A DNA stretch of 64,000 nucleotides, taken from NCBI RefSeq assembly GCF_022539405.1, contig NZ_CP054394.1, positions 932,501 through 996,500 of the forward strand, written 5' to 3'. Numbering within the stretch: position 1 is the stretch's first letter; the number at the start of each line of letters is the position of its first letter. The translations under genes were made by a program, and so were the position numbers. This stretch comes from Natranaerofaba carboxydovora. Lineage in GTDB: Bacteria; Bacillota; Natranaerobiia; Natranaerobiales; Natranaerofabaceae. The notes beneath the pieces were generated by a model. The model did no database searches. It saw nothing but the letters and a program-made list of their open reading frames with translations, and had not been told where the DNA came from. Below, piece after piece: positions 18,254 through 26,927 of the stretch.

Positions 18254-20314
18254 GTGAAAAAACTGAGTCCAGGCAATGGAATGGTAATGCTTGATCAGAT
18301 ACTAAAAGGAGATGCAGTAAACGATAAGGGTAAATTAAAAGGAAAAGATAAAGTTAAGGATGGAGAAACAAATAATAATACATCATTTAAAGAATTCTTT
18401 TCTACATTACTTGGTAGTTCAGATGTAGATGTTAACGAATTAGATGGAGCTAAACTTGACCAAATAGAGAATCTTGATGATGAACTATTAGATGGAGACT
18501 TTTTAGATTATTTAACGGAGTTATTTGGTGATGAATTAATTGAGGAACTAGACATAGAGCTTGACGGGGAAATAATGCTTGATGATATAGAACTACTTAA
18601 GGATCTATATGACACTGTACTGATGATAGAAGATATAGGAGTAGAAATTGAAGATTTAGATTTTGAAACTATAGACGACATACTAGATGCAATTGGTCTA
18701 GAGTCTACCGTAGAAAATATCAGTGCAATGCTAAATGAACTATTAAACTTTGAAGACTATCTTGATTTACCAAAAACATTCGATAAAAATTATAAAGAAG
18801 AGAACTCAATGGAGAAAGTATTGATAGCATTAGAAGAATCAGAAGATGACCTGATTACACTTATAGAAGATGATGAAAAAGCTGCAGAAGCTTTGTTAGC
18901 ATTGATTTTGACACAGCAGTCTATAGAAGATACAACACTTAAATATCATCAAGAAAATAGTCAAAAGGCTAATGAAGAAAATTCAGAACTTGTTAAGCTA
19001 TTATCACAGGATTTTAAACATCAGCAAATGGGACTAAACATTACAGATGAAAATGCAGGCAATGTAGGCGTAAACAATTTAAATGATGAAGACAAACTAG
19101 TTAAACTAAAACAAGTTTTGGCTATGGAATTAAATCAGGAATGGAACATCAAAGATGCAAAAAAATCTAAAGACATAGAAAATCTTGACCTAGAAGAGCT
19201 AAAACAACTTAAAGATTTTTTAAATGAGGGGATAAAAAAATTAAAGGAAAATGCTAAGAAATTTACAGAAGAAAAAGCAACAAACAATGAATTAAAAGAG
19301 TATAAAGATGAGCTAAAAATACTATCAAAAGCAGCAAAAAATGAAGAAGGAGATAAAAGTAAACCCAAAAAACTTTTGGAAAACATACTAAGCAGAGCTA
19401 TCAACAAAGAAGATACTAAAAAATACTGGACAAAAGCCTTAGAAGATTACAACACACAAGCTCATACCTATGATAGCAAAGGGAGATTAAATGATAAATC
19501 TTTTAAAAACCAAATGATACAACAGATATTGCCAAGCGATGCCCAAAATGATAGTCAAGCTAAATTAAAGATAAACGCCTTAAGAAATGCTATTGATCAC
19601 AATACTGACTCCAACAACGACAGTGAAATAAAAGAGCGCTTGAGCCAAATGAAAGCAAATAATAATAGATACGGACTATTTAACTTGAGTAATCTAAATA
19701 ATTCAGGTAACCTAAATAGGTCAAGCCAAAGTCAAGATACAACATTTAATTTGCAGGAGTTCTTTAATCACTCTGAATTAGAAAACCTAAGAGGTAACCT
19801 GACAAACAGAGAAAATATGCTAAACGAATCAAGGACACTAAATCTACAAAACAGAGAAGCTTTTGTCGAACGACTTGCAGAAGAGATCATGAAATTTGCT
19901 AGTTTAAAAAGAGATCAAAACACTTTTACACTAAACATTAGACTAAAGCCAGAACGACTTGGAAATTTGAGGCTTCAGTTTACAAGTCAGGATGGTGTAA
20001 TGCAGGGAGAGATAGCAGCCCAAAGCCAGCAGGCGAGACAGATTATTCAAGCTAATTTGACACAGTTAAGAGAGCAGCTTGAAGCTCAAGGCTATGAGTT
20101 TGACAGCTTGGATGTAACTTCAGATGACAACAACACAGACCTTCAATATGAAAATAGAGATAATATGAATGAAGGCGGTCAGAGTAACAGCAAAAATAAT
20201 AAAACTAGCTTGGATGGAGAAGATTTTGATCTTTTTGGTAGTGGGGAAGAAGAGCTTTCAGAAGAAGATATGGTATCAGAACCTGGCATGTCAAAGGTGG
20301 ATTATTTGGTGTAA
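18254..20314 (+). CDS. fliK: Flagellar hook-length control protein FliK
   Basis: Secreted ruler that sets hook length and switches export specificity through FlhB. The 686-residue protein is long for FliK and mostly low-complexity, Asp/Glu/Asn/Lys-rich. The conserved Flg_hook domain is near residues 545-625 (LNIRLKPERLGNLRLQF and ARQIIQANLTQLREQLEAQGY). The start is uncertain: GTG 18254 is almost fused to its ribosome site GGAAAGGGG, so ATG 18281 is an alternative. Position between ylxF and flgD is the usual one. Confidence 0.88.
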   Translation: MKKLSPGNGMVMLDQILKGDAVNDKGKLKGKDKVKDGETNNNTSFKEFFSTLLGSSDVDVNELDGAKLDQIENLDDELLDGDFLDYLTELFGDELIEELDIELDGEIMLDDIELLKDLYDTVLMIEDIGVEIEDLDFETIDDILDAIGLESTVENISAMLNELLNFEDYLDLPKTFDKNYKEENSMEKVLIALEESEDDLITLIEDDEKAAEALLALILTQQSIEDTTLKYHQENSQKANEENSELVKLLSQDFKHQQMGLNITDENAGNVGVNNLNDEDKLVKLKQVLAMELNQEWNIKDAKKSKDIENLDLEELKQLKDFLNEGIKKLKENAKKFTEEKATNNELKEYKDELKILSKAAKNEEGDKSKPKKLLENILSRAINKEDTKKYWTKALEDYNTQAHTYDSKGRLNDKSFKNQMIQQILPSDAQNDSQAKLKINALRNAIDHNTDSNNDSEIKERLSQMKANNNRYGLFNLSNLNNSGNLNRSSQSQDTTFNLQEFFNHSELENLRGNLTNRENMLNESRTLNLQNREAFVERLAEEIMKFASLKRDQNTFTLNIRLKPERLGNLRLQFTSQDGVMQGEIAAQSQQARQIIQANLTQLREQLEAQGYEFDSLDVTSDDNNTDLQYENRDNMNEGGQSNSKNNKTSLDGEDFDLFGSGEEELSEEDMVSEPGMSKVDYLV

Positions 20315-20338
20315 ACACGTGCCTACAAGGAGGGTTGA

Positions 20339-21064
20339 ATGTTGGATATAACCCAGATGATGAATGTTGGAGATCAGAGTCAACAGTATAATAAGATGCA
20401 GGAAGATAAGATTGATAGTGAAAGACAAGTTGATGACCGTGAATTTGACAGGGGTGATCTTGGCCAAGATGACTTCACAAAAATACTTGTAACTCAGTTA
20501 AAATACCAGGACCCACTTGACCCAATGGATGACAGAGAATTCATCACTCAGATGACACAATTTAGTCAGTTAGAACAGCTAACTCAGCTTGGTACAGGCC
20601 AGGAAAAAACTTCAGCTATCAACTTATTAAATCAGGAAGTAGTAGTAAACACCGATGATGGTCAAAAACAAGGGGTTGTTTCTGGAGTTGTAGATCTTAG
20701 GACAAACCCAAAACTAAACGTTGATGGTGAATATGTTGAACTAGATGATGTAGTTGAAGTTATCGGAATGCAGGGTGGCGATGATCAGTTTGAAGAGATA
20801 GTCGATGAAGTATTAGAAAGAATGGATGAAAAAGTTACTGATGAAGAGATAAAAACCATGGAGGATCTAAATGAATTAGATGATAATCAATTTGAAAGCG
20901 TAATTGAAGATGCAGATGCAGAAGATCTTTTGATTTTACAAAACACAGGAGACCTTGAAGATGAAAAATTAAACAAAGTAATAGATGAACTTGAAGAAAC
21001 TGAAACTACTGATGAAACAGATGAGACTGATGAACAAGAAGATACAGAAGAATATGAAATATAA
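20339..21064 (+). CDS. flgD: Flagellar hook assembly (cap) protein FlgD with acidic tail
   Basis: Scaffold for hook polymerisation. The N-terminal FlgD signature is clear (DDFTKILVTQLKYQDP, ITQMTQFSQLEQL, about residues 40-80), followed by a short beta region (GVVSGVVDLRTNP). The usual C-terminal Ig-like/tudor domain is not recognisable. Instead there is an extension of roughly 110 residues, highly acidic and probably helical, ending in a TDETDE-type repeat. Bacillus FlgD is also short, so the core may be complete and the tail an addition. ATG at 20339 follows AAGGAGGG. Confidence 0.9.
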   Translation: MLDITQMMNVGDQSQQYNKMQEDKIDSERQVDDREFDRGDLGQDDFTKILVTQLKYQDPLDPMDDREFITQMTQFSQLEQLTQLGTGQEKTSAINLLNQEVVVNTDDGQKQGVVSGVVDLRTNPKLNVDGEYVELDDVVEVIGMQGGDDQFEEIVDEVLERMDEKVTDEEIKTMEDLNELDDNQFESVIEDADAEDLLILQNTGDLEDEKLNKVIDELEETETTDETDETDEQEDTEEYEI

Positions 21065-21122
21065 CTTAAAAGTGAACGAGTTTAGTTACAAGTTTACTAA
21101 CCTTGGGAAGGGGTAATGCAAA

Positions 21123-21539
21123 ATGGCTGGAATATATGGGCCGAATCAATTTAACAATATGAACCCCGGCAAAATTCCCGGAAAAAACATTGGTAAAGTT
21201 CAGGACAAGCAAGTTAAAGTTGGTTCTACAGGTGATAAAACAGCTAAAAAAGACTTTTCTGAAATTCTTAAAAAAGAAAAGGAAAAATCATTAGACTTTA
21301 CGAAGCATGCATCCCAAAGGATGAATTCTAGAAATATTGAGTTAACACCAGAAAAGTTAAAACAGCTTGAAGATGCCGTAGATAAAGCTGCATCAAAAGG
21401 TGCCAAAGAATCTTTAATAATGATGGACAAGACTGCTTTTGTTGTAAGTGTAGATAACAAAAAAGTTATAACTGCTGTAGATGAAGCCGGGATGAAGGAC
21501 AATGTCTTTACAAATATCGATAGTGCGGTAATTATCTAA
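21123..21539 (+). CDS. Flagellar operon protein, TIGR02530 family
   Basis: Small conserved protein found between flgD and flgE in many Firmicutes; its biochemical role is not established. The 138-residue product has a variable N-terminus and a conserved C-terminal half with FTKHASQRMNSRNIEL, LEDAVDKAASKGAKESLIM and a final TAVDEAGMKDNVFTNID stretch. The pattern fits a family described in relation to hook or rod export, but no function is claimed here. Two stem-loops follow before flgE. Confidence 0.82.
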   Translation: MAGIYGPNQFNNMNPGKIPGKNIGKVQDKQVKVGSTGDKTAKKDFSEILKKEKEKSLDFTKHASQRMNSRNIELTPEKLKQLEDAVDKAASKGAKESLIMMDKTAFVVSVDNKKVITAVDEAGMKDNVFTNIDSAVII

Positions 21540-21549
21540 AATGAGCAAA

Positions 21550-21605
21550 TGGGCTGGACCTCCTTTTTGAGGAAGCCCAGGGTTTACTGGTGACTGCAGT
21601 AAACC
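21550..21605 (+). other. Two tandem stem-loops in the flgE leader
   Basis: In the 140-base gap before flgE, TGGGCT...AGCCCA (21550-21579) encloses an inner CCTC/GAGG stem, and just behind it GGTTTACTG pairs with CAGTAAACC (21581-21605) around a 7-base loop. The second stem is followed by A residues, not T, so it is not a normal terminator on either strand. It may stabilise or process the mRNA ahead of the highly expressed hook gene, which is inference. Confidence 0.6.
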
Positions 21606-21679
21606 AAAAAAACTTTAACAAACTACAAGGAAAACTATTTTAGCTAAATTACGAAAAAAAAAGGAGGTTAATAAAACTT

Positions 21680-23332
21680 ATGTTACGTTCAATGTTTTCA
21701 GGTGTGTCAGGACTTAGAAATCACCAGGAAAGACTTGATGTTGTAGGTAATAATATTTCAAATGTTAACACCTCTGGATTTAAAAGAGGAAGGGCAACAT
21801 TTAAAGATATACTAAGTCAGACTCAACAGCCAGCTACCTCACCAAGGGAAAACATGGGAGGGACCAACCCACAGCAGATAGGACTTGGTATGACCATGAG
21901 CAGTATTGACGAAATCCATACCCAGGGAAGTCTTGAAACAACAGGTAGAGAAACAGACCTTGCTATAGAAGGGGATGGCTTCTTCGTTCTAGGAGCAGGC
22001 GAAGAAGAGATGTATACAAGAGCTGGTAACTTCGATGTTGACAGCCAGGGTAACCTTGTAGATCTTGACAGTGGTTATCTAGTGCAGGGTTATCAGGCTG
22101 AAGACGGTGAAATTTTAACTGACGAAGGTGCAGATGATTTGAGTATTCCTTTAGGAGATACAGTCGAAGCCCAGAGGACAACAGGAATAGATTATGATGG
22201 GAACTTGAATTCAGAGATAGGTAGTGAAGAGGAAGAGTTTGATTACAGTGAATTTACATCTGATATTGACGGTGAGATAGCTATCGATTTTGATATTGAT
22301 ACTGACGGTTATGTTTCTCATAAAGTAATTGACATAGATGATGAAGTTGATTTAAGTGATGAAGCATATATAGATAGCATAGCAAATGACATCTATGATA
22401 AAGATTTTACCGACCTTGATGAAAGTGAAGAAAATGAGCTATTAAATAATATTAACTACGCTTTACAAGGGGGAGAAACAGACGAATACGTAGGGATTGT
22501 TGTTGATGGAGAAGGACTTTATATTTTATCGGAGACAGATGGAGATGTAGCCGAATTAAGTAATACGGACGATGAGTTAGTAAAATATGATGGATTTACT
22601 CCTGAGAGTGGCTGGGTGGAATTTAAAGATGAAAATAATATCTTAACAGCAATAAACTACGAAACCGAAAGAACCACTATCGAAATATTTGACAGACAGG
22701 GGCAGGAACACGGTCTTACAATAAACTTTGCTAAGAAGCATCAAAACGAATGGGAAATTGAAATAGAAGAATTGGGTGTAGAAGAAACAATAGAATTTGA
22801 TAATAGTGGTAGAGTTGAAACTGGCGGGGAGATAACATTGACATATGATGATATAGAAGAACTTGGAGCTGATGCAAAATTTGAGTCAGGTGATGAAATT
22901 ACAATAGACCTTGAAAGTGTAACTCAATCAGCAGGCTCAACAACAGCAAATGCTGAAGCTGATGGATTTATGCAGGGTAACTTAGATACCTTTGAGATTG
23001 ACTCTGCAGGGGTTATTACAGGAATCTATGATAATGGTGAGACTAGAACCTTAGGCCAACTTGAGCTTGCAACATTTTCAAATCCTGAGGGTCTCTCAAA
23101 AGAAGGGGACAACATGTTTAGAGAAACAACAAACTCCGGAAGTGCTAACAAAGGCACTGCAGATAGCGGCGGAAGAGGTAGCATAGCTCCAGGGACTTTG
23201 GAGATGAGTAATGTAGATATGGCTGAAGAATTTACCGACATGATAATTACTCAGAGAGGCTTTCAGGCTAATTCGAGAACTATTAGTACTTCTGATGAGA
23301 TTTTGGAAGAGCTAGTTAACATGGTGCTGTAA
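21680..23332 (+). CDS. flgE: Flagellar hook protein FlgE
   Basis: Hook subunit exported through the type III gate. The N-terminal rod/hook signature (GNNISNVNTSGFKRGRATF) and the C-terminal helix (NVDMAEEFTDMIITQRGFQANSRTI) are typical. At 550 residues it is about twice Bacillus FlgE because of a large middle insertion (roughly residues 170-400), very rich in Asp and Glu. Such surface-domain insertions vary freely between species; the acidity fits a high-salt surface. AAAGGAGG precedes the ATG. Confidence 0.95.
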   Translation: MLRSMFSGVSGLRNHQERLDVVGNNISNVNTSGFKRGRATFKDILSQTQQPATSPRENMGGTNPQQIGLGMTMSSIDEIHTQGSLETTGRETDLAIEGDGFFVLGAGEEEMYTRAGNFDVDSQGNLVDLDSGYLVQGYQAEDGEILTDEGADDLSIPLGDTVEAQRTTGIDYDGNLNSEIGSEEEEFDYSEFTSDIDGEIAIDFDIDTDGYVSHKVIDIDDEVDLSDEAYIDSIANDIYDKDFTDLDESEENELLNNINYALQGGETDEYVGIVVDGEGLYILSETDGDVAELSNTDDELVKYDGFTPESGWVEFKDENNILTAINYETERTTIEIFDRQGQEHGLTINFAKKHQNEWEIEIEELGVEETIEFDNSGRVETGGEITLTYDDIEELGADAKFESGDEITIDLESVTQSAGSTTANAEADGFMQGNLDTFEIDSAGVITGIYDNGETRTLGQLELATFSNPEGLSKEGDNMFRETTNSGSANKGTADSGGRGSIAPGTLEMSNVDMAEEFTDMIITQRGFQANSRTISTSDEILEELVNMVL

Positions 23333-23395
23333 TTAATGATTGAAAAATTATGGCATTACTGATATATTAGACAGACAAATAAAGAGGTGTATCCT

Positions 23396-23659
23396 TTGAT
23401 AAAAGTGACCCGATTTAATGGAAAACAATATATTGTTAATGCAGATTTGATTGAATTTATTGAAGAGACTCCTGATACTGTACTAAGTCTTACCACAGGC
23501 AGGAAGGTGCTTGTCACAGAGGATGCAGAAGAGTTGGTTAAGAGGGTAATAGAATTTCGCCGGAGGATTCATACACCGCCCCCCTCCTCCGGCCCCTCTG
23601 ATTTTTCCGGTCAAAATGACATTGCTGAAGTTAATGAATCAGAAAAGGAAATTGAATAG
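23396..23659 (+). CDS. swrD: FlbD/SwrD family flagellar protein
   Basis: Small conserved protein next to flgE. In Bacillus SwrD (YlzI) increases motor torque. The 87-residue product starts MIKVTRFNGKQYIVNADLIE and holds the family core to about residue 60 (EFRRRI). Beyond it is a Pro/Ser-rich acidic tail not expected in the family, encoded by a C-rich palindromic stretch. TTG 23396 is preferred because GTG 23387 lies inside its ribosome site GAGGTG. motA follows after 51 bases. Confidence 0.88.
   Translation: MIKVTRFNGKQYIVNADLIEFIEETPDTVLSLTTGRKVLVTEDAEELVKRVIEFRRRIHTPPPSSGPSDFSGQNDIAEVNESEKEIE
23559..23593 (+). repeat. Perfect inverted repeat inside the 3' end of swrD
   Basis: GCCGGAGGA (23559-23567) pairs perfectly with TCCTCCGGC (23585-23593) around a C-rich 17-base loop, inside an AT-rich gene. 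A T5 run follows about 10 bases later. The composition differs sharply from its surroundings, and the right arm could also pair with nearby purine-rich ribosome sites. Confidence 0.7.
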
Positions 23660-23710
23660 ATGTTGAATAGATAAAATAGCGGAAATGCTTTTTGAAATGA
23701 GGTGTTTTCT

Positions 23711-24517
23711 TTGGATTTATCGACAATTATAGGCCTCATAAGCGGTATTGCACTTATATCAGGAGCCATAATACTTGGAGGAGATGTTGGAGGTTTTGTT
23801 GAAGGGCAAGCAGTGTTGATCGTTTTTGGTGGCACTTTTGCAGCCACTTTGGCGAGCTTTCCTCTTTCTAACTTCAAGGCTCTTATAAAAATTATAAAGA
23901 CTGCTTTTCAAGAAAAAACAATGCCTGCTAGTGAAACTATAGCTCTTTTGGTACAGCTTGCAGAGAAGGCAAGAAGAGAAGGCCTTTTGGCTCTTGAAGA
24001 TGATGTTGCAGAGCTAGATGATGATTTTTTGGAAAAAGGGATTCAACTGGTTGTCGACGGTACAGACCCTGAGTTAACAAGAAGTATTTTGGAGACAGAA
24101 CTCTCTTTTGTTGAGGAACGTCATAAAAATGGCCAGGGGATGTTTCAAACAATGGGTGCCTTTTCACCCGCTTTTGGTATGGCTGGTACGTTGATAGGAC
24201 TGATCCAAATGTTAGGTGATTTAGATGATCCTGATGCAATAGGTCCTGGGATGGCGATAGCACTTGTTACCACCTTATATGGGGTCTTGGCAGCCAACTT
24301 GATATTTTTTCCAATAGCGAACAAATTAAAAGCCAAAAGTGGTGAAGAAGTATTGTTAAAGGAAGTTATGCTTGAAGGGATCTTGAGTATTCAAGCTGGG
24401 GAAAACCCCAGAATTGTTGAAGAGAAACTAAAAGCTTTCCTTGCTCCACAGTCTAGAGAAGCTGTGGATGAGGGTAAAGAAGAAGAAATAGAGGTGGATG
24501 CCGGTGGCGAGGCATAG
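23711..24517 (+). CDS. motA: Flagellar stator subunit MotA (PomA/MotP-like)
   Basis: Ion-channel stator subunit with four membrane segments (two near the N-terminus, two around residues 150-205). The segment GMAGTLIGLIQML, then LDDPDAIGPGMAIALVTTLYGVLAAN, is of the PomA/MotP (Na+-type) kind rather than the Bacillus MotA kind, so Na+ coupling is likely (inference). TTG 23711 is preferred to GTG 23702, which overlaps the ribosome site GAGGTG. It overlaps motB by 20 bases. Placement of motAB inside the fla operon, after swrD, differs from Bacillus but is common in Clostridia. Confidence 0.93.
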   Translation: MDLSTIIGLISGIALISGAIILGGDVGGFVEGQAVLIVFGGTFAATLASFPLSNFKALIKIIKTAFQEKTMPASETIALLVQLAEKARREGLLALEDDVAELDDDFLEKGIQLVVDGTDPELTRSILETELSFVEERHKNGQGMFQTMGAFSPAFGMAGTLIGLIQMLGDLDDPDAIGPGMAIALVTTLYGVLAANLIFFPIANKLKAKSGEEVLLKEVMLEGILSIQAGENPRIVEEKLKAFLAPQSREAVDEGKEEEIEVDAGGEA

Positions 24518-25379
24518 CAGAAGAAAGAGAAAAGAAGAAGAAGCTGAGGACACTGAAGCGTGGCTTCGCACGTATGGTGATATGATTACCTTACTTCTTT
24601 GTTTTTTTGTTCTTTTGTTTTCTTTTTCGACAATTGACGACGAAACTTTTGATCAGATTATGATTTCTCTTCACCAGAGTTTTTCTGGAGTGTTGCCTGA
24701 AGGAAGGACTATGGTACCTCCGGAAGATCAAATAGATATAGGAAAAGACGAAGTTCCAGAAGATCCTGAATTGGATGAAACTCAAGAAGAAGAAGTTGAA
24801 GAAATGAAAGAACTACAGCAACAGATAGAAGAATATATTGAAGAAAGAGACCTAGATGATGTGATGTCTATTATAATGGATGAGAGAGGTCTGATGCTTA
24901 GGTTTCAGGACAAAATACTCTTTGATACTGCAAGGGCAGAACTTAGAGATGAAGCAGAAAATATATTGAGTGAGATTTCAGTTTTTCTTAATCAAGTTGA
25001 CAATGAAATAACCATAGAAGGACATACAGACGACAGGCCTATGCGTGGTCCTCAGTTTGATACCAACTGGGAACTATCCACAGGTAGGGCGACAAGTGTA
25101 CTTAGGTTTTTGGCTGAAGACAACGATATAGAGCCCCACAGACTTTCTGCTATTGGCTATGGGGAATATAGACCACTTGTTCCAAATGACTCGCCAGATA
25201 ATATGCAGCTAAACCGCAGGGTGGATATGACTATACTATGGTCTACCTTTGAAAGAGGAGAATTTTTGGATAGAGGTGCGGACGAAGACCTTATGGATGT
25301 AGATGATTTAGAGGAGTTTTTGCAGCAGCATGATGAGGATGTAGATAATATTGAAGAATTTATTGATGAAGGGGGCTAA
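24498..25379 (+). CDS. motB: Flagellar stator subunit MotB (MotS-like)
   Basis: Peptidoglycan-anchored stator subunit. One membrane segment (about residues 28-46) contains the essential ion-binding Asp in TYGDMITLLLCFFVLLFS; this looks more like Na+-type MotS/PomB than H+-type MotB. An acidic linker follows, then the OmpA/MotB peptidoglycan-binding domain (ITIEGHTDDRPM, LSAIGYGEYRP, NRRVDMTI), and an acidic tail after about residue 255. It begins within the end of motA, so the two are co-translated. Confidence 0.94.
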   Translation: MPVARHSRRKRKEEEAEDTEAWLRTYGDMITLLLCFFVLLFSFSTIDDETFDQIMISLHQSFSGVLPEGRTMVPPEDQIDIGKDEVPEDPELDETQEEEVEEMKELQQQIEEYIEERDLDDVMSIIMDERGLMLRFQDKILFDTARAELRDEAENILSEISVFLNQVDNEITIEGHTDDRPMRGPQFDTNWELSTGRATSVLRFLAEDNDIEPHRLSAIGYGEYRPLVPNDSPDNMQLNRRVDMTILWSTFERGEFLDRGADEDLMDVDDLEEFLQQHDEDVDNIEEFIDEGG

Positions 25380-25385
25380 AATAAT

Positions 25386-25850
25386 TTGGAAAAGAAAAAA
25401 TTTTTACCGGAAATCAGCATAGTTATAATAGTAGGAATAGTTCTCATAATTTTGGCCGCCGGGATTTCATACTTTATTGCTGTAAATATTGCAGGGTCAA
25501 ATGGTAACGGAGAAGTTGTTGAAGAAAATGGAGAAGAGGTTCCTGAAATGGGAGAAACTATGGTGTTTGATGAGGTTATTGGAAATATAAAGGGTGGCGG
25601 TATTGTTAGATTTAAAATGGAGCTAGAAATTTCTGAAGGAGATGTAGCTTCTCAGATTGAGGAAAGAAAAAGTAGAATAAGAGATTCAATCTTTGATATT
25701 GTTAGTTCTTATGATAGAGAAGAATTACAATCTGTAGAAGGCAGAAGGGATTTTAGAGAAGAAATAAAAGATGCAGTAAATGAAAACGTACAAGACGGAG
25801 AAGTATTAAATGTATATTTTACAGAGTTTTTTATTGATTCTCGAGGTTAG
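25386..25850 (+). CDS. fliL: Flagellar basal body-associated protein FliL
   Basis: Single-pass inner membrane protein that supports the stator. The 154-residue product has a short basic N-terminus, one membrane segment (about residues 9-33), an acidic linker (VVEENGEEVPE) and a FliL domain ending in GEVLNVYFTEFFIDSRG. The TTG start lies 6 bases after the motB stop. Its position after motAB suggests joint expression with the stator. Confidence 0.88.
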   Translation: MEKKKFLPEISIVIIVGIVLIILAAGISYFIAVNIAGSNGNGEVVEENGEEVPEMGETMVFDEVIGNIKGGGIVRFKMELEISEGDVASQIEERKSRIRDSIFDIVSSYDREELQSVEGRRDFREEIKDAVNENVQDGEVLNVYFTEFFIDSRG

Positions 25851-25928
25851 GATTACAGAAACAAGAGATATTATATAGAAAGTCTTATTGAATTGATACC
25901 CTGCCTTAGGGGGGTGGTGATGTAGATT

Positions 25929-26927
25929 ATGTCTGAAGTTTTGTCACAGTCAGAGATAGATGATTTGTTATCAGCTATTTCAACAGGAGATTTAGATGTA
26001 GAAGAAGCTAAACAAGAAAAACAAAAAGAAGTAAAAGTATATGACTTTAAAAGGCCAGCAAAATTCTCTAAAGATCAGATTAGAACACTGCAGATGATAA
26101 ACGATAACTTTGCCAGGCTTTTGTCAACTTTTTTGTCTGCTTATCTCAGGTCATACGTAGAAGTTACTGTTGCATCAGTAGATCAGGTAACATATGATGA
26201 ATTTATGCGATCACTGCCAAATCCTACTATAATGGGAGTTTTTTCAGCTGATCCGATGGAAGGCAGTGCAGTGATGGAAAGCCATCCGAAAATTATGTAT
26301 GCGATTATAGACAGGGTGCTTGGTGGCCCAGGTGAGACTGTTGAATCATCTAGAGAGCTTACTGAAATAGAGGAAACTGTAGCTATAAAAATCTATGATA
26401 AAATGCTTGAGAATATGAAAGAAGCATGGAAAAACGTGGATGATCTCAAACCAAAATTTGAAAGAATAGAAACAAATCCGCAGTTCACTCAGATAATATC
26501 GCCAAATGAGATGGTAGCAGTAACTGCTTTTACGGTAACTTTTGGTGAGATGGAAGGGCTTGTTAATATATGTCTGCCATATATTTTTCTAGAGCCTGTA
26601 ATTACAAGGCTTACTGCAAGGTATTGGTTTGCAACTGGTCATGTAAAAAAAGCTTCTGAAGAAGAATCACAAGCTTTGGACAAGAGGTTGAAAAAAACTG
26701 AAGTACCTTTAACAGCCCAACTTGGATCAACAAGTATCACAGTTGGAGAGCTAATAAGTTTAAAAGAGGGCGATGTTATATCAATAGACAAAGAAACTGA
26801 AGAAGAAATTGATATACTTGTGGGGAATAAATTAAAGTTTAGAGGTTCCCCTGGAGCTGTAGGGAAAAAGCTAGGTGTACAAATTACTGAGCTGATCAGG
26901 GAAGGAGAGGATTCCCTTGGAGAATAA
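25929..26927 (+). CDS. fliM: Flagellar motor switch protein FliM
   Basis: C-ring protein that binds phosphorylated CheY. The 332-residue protein begins with the CheY-binding motif LSQSEIDDLLSAI, has the middle CheC-like domain (with GGPGETVESSRELTEIEE) that contacts FliG, and ends in a FliN-like domain (VPLTAQLGSTSITVGELISLKEGDVI). The start is preceded by a very G-rich ribosome site (AGGGGGGTGGTG). It overlaps fliY by 11 bases. Confidence 0.97.
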   Translation: MSEVLSQSEIDDLLSAISTGDLDVEEAKQEKQKEVKVYDFKRPAKFSKDQIRTLQMINDNFARLLSTFLSAYLRSYVEVTVASVDQVTYDEFMRSLPNPTIMGVFSADPMEGSAVMESHPKIMYAIIDRVLGGPGETVESSRELTEIEETVAIKIYDKMLENMKEAWKNVDDLKPKFERIETNPQFTQIISPNEMVAVTAFTVTFGEMEGLVNICLPYIFLEPVITRLTARYWFATGHVKKASEEESQALDKRLKKTEVPLTAQLGSTSITVGELISLKEGDVISIDKETEEEIDILVGNKLKFRGSPGAVGKKLGVQITELIREGEDSLGE

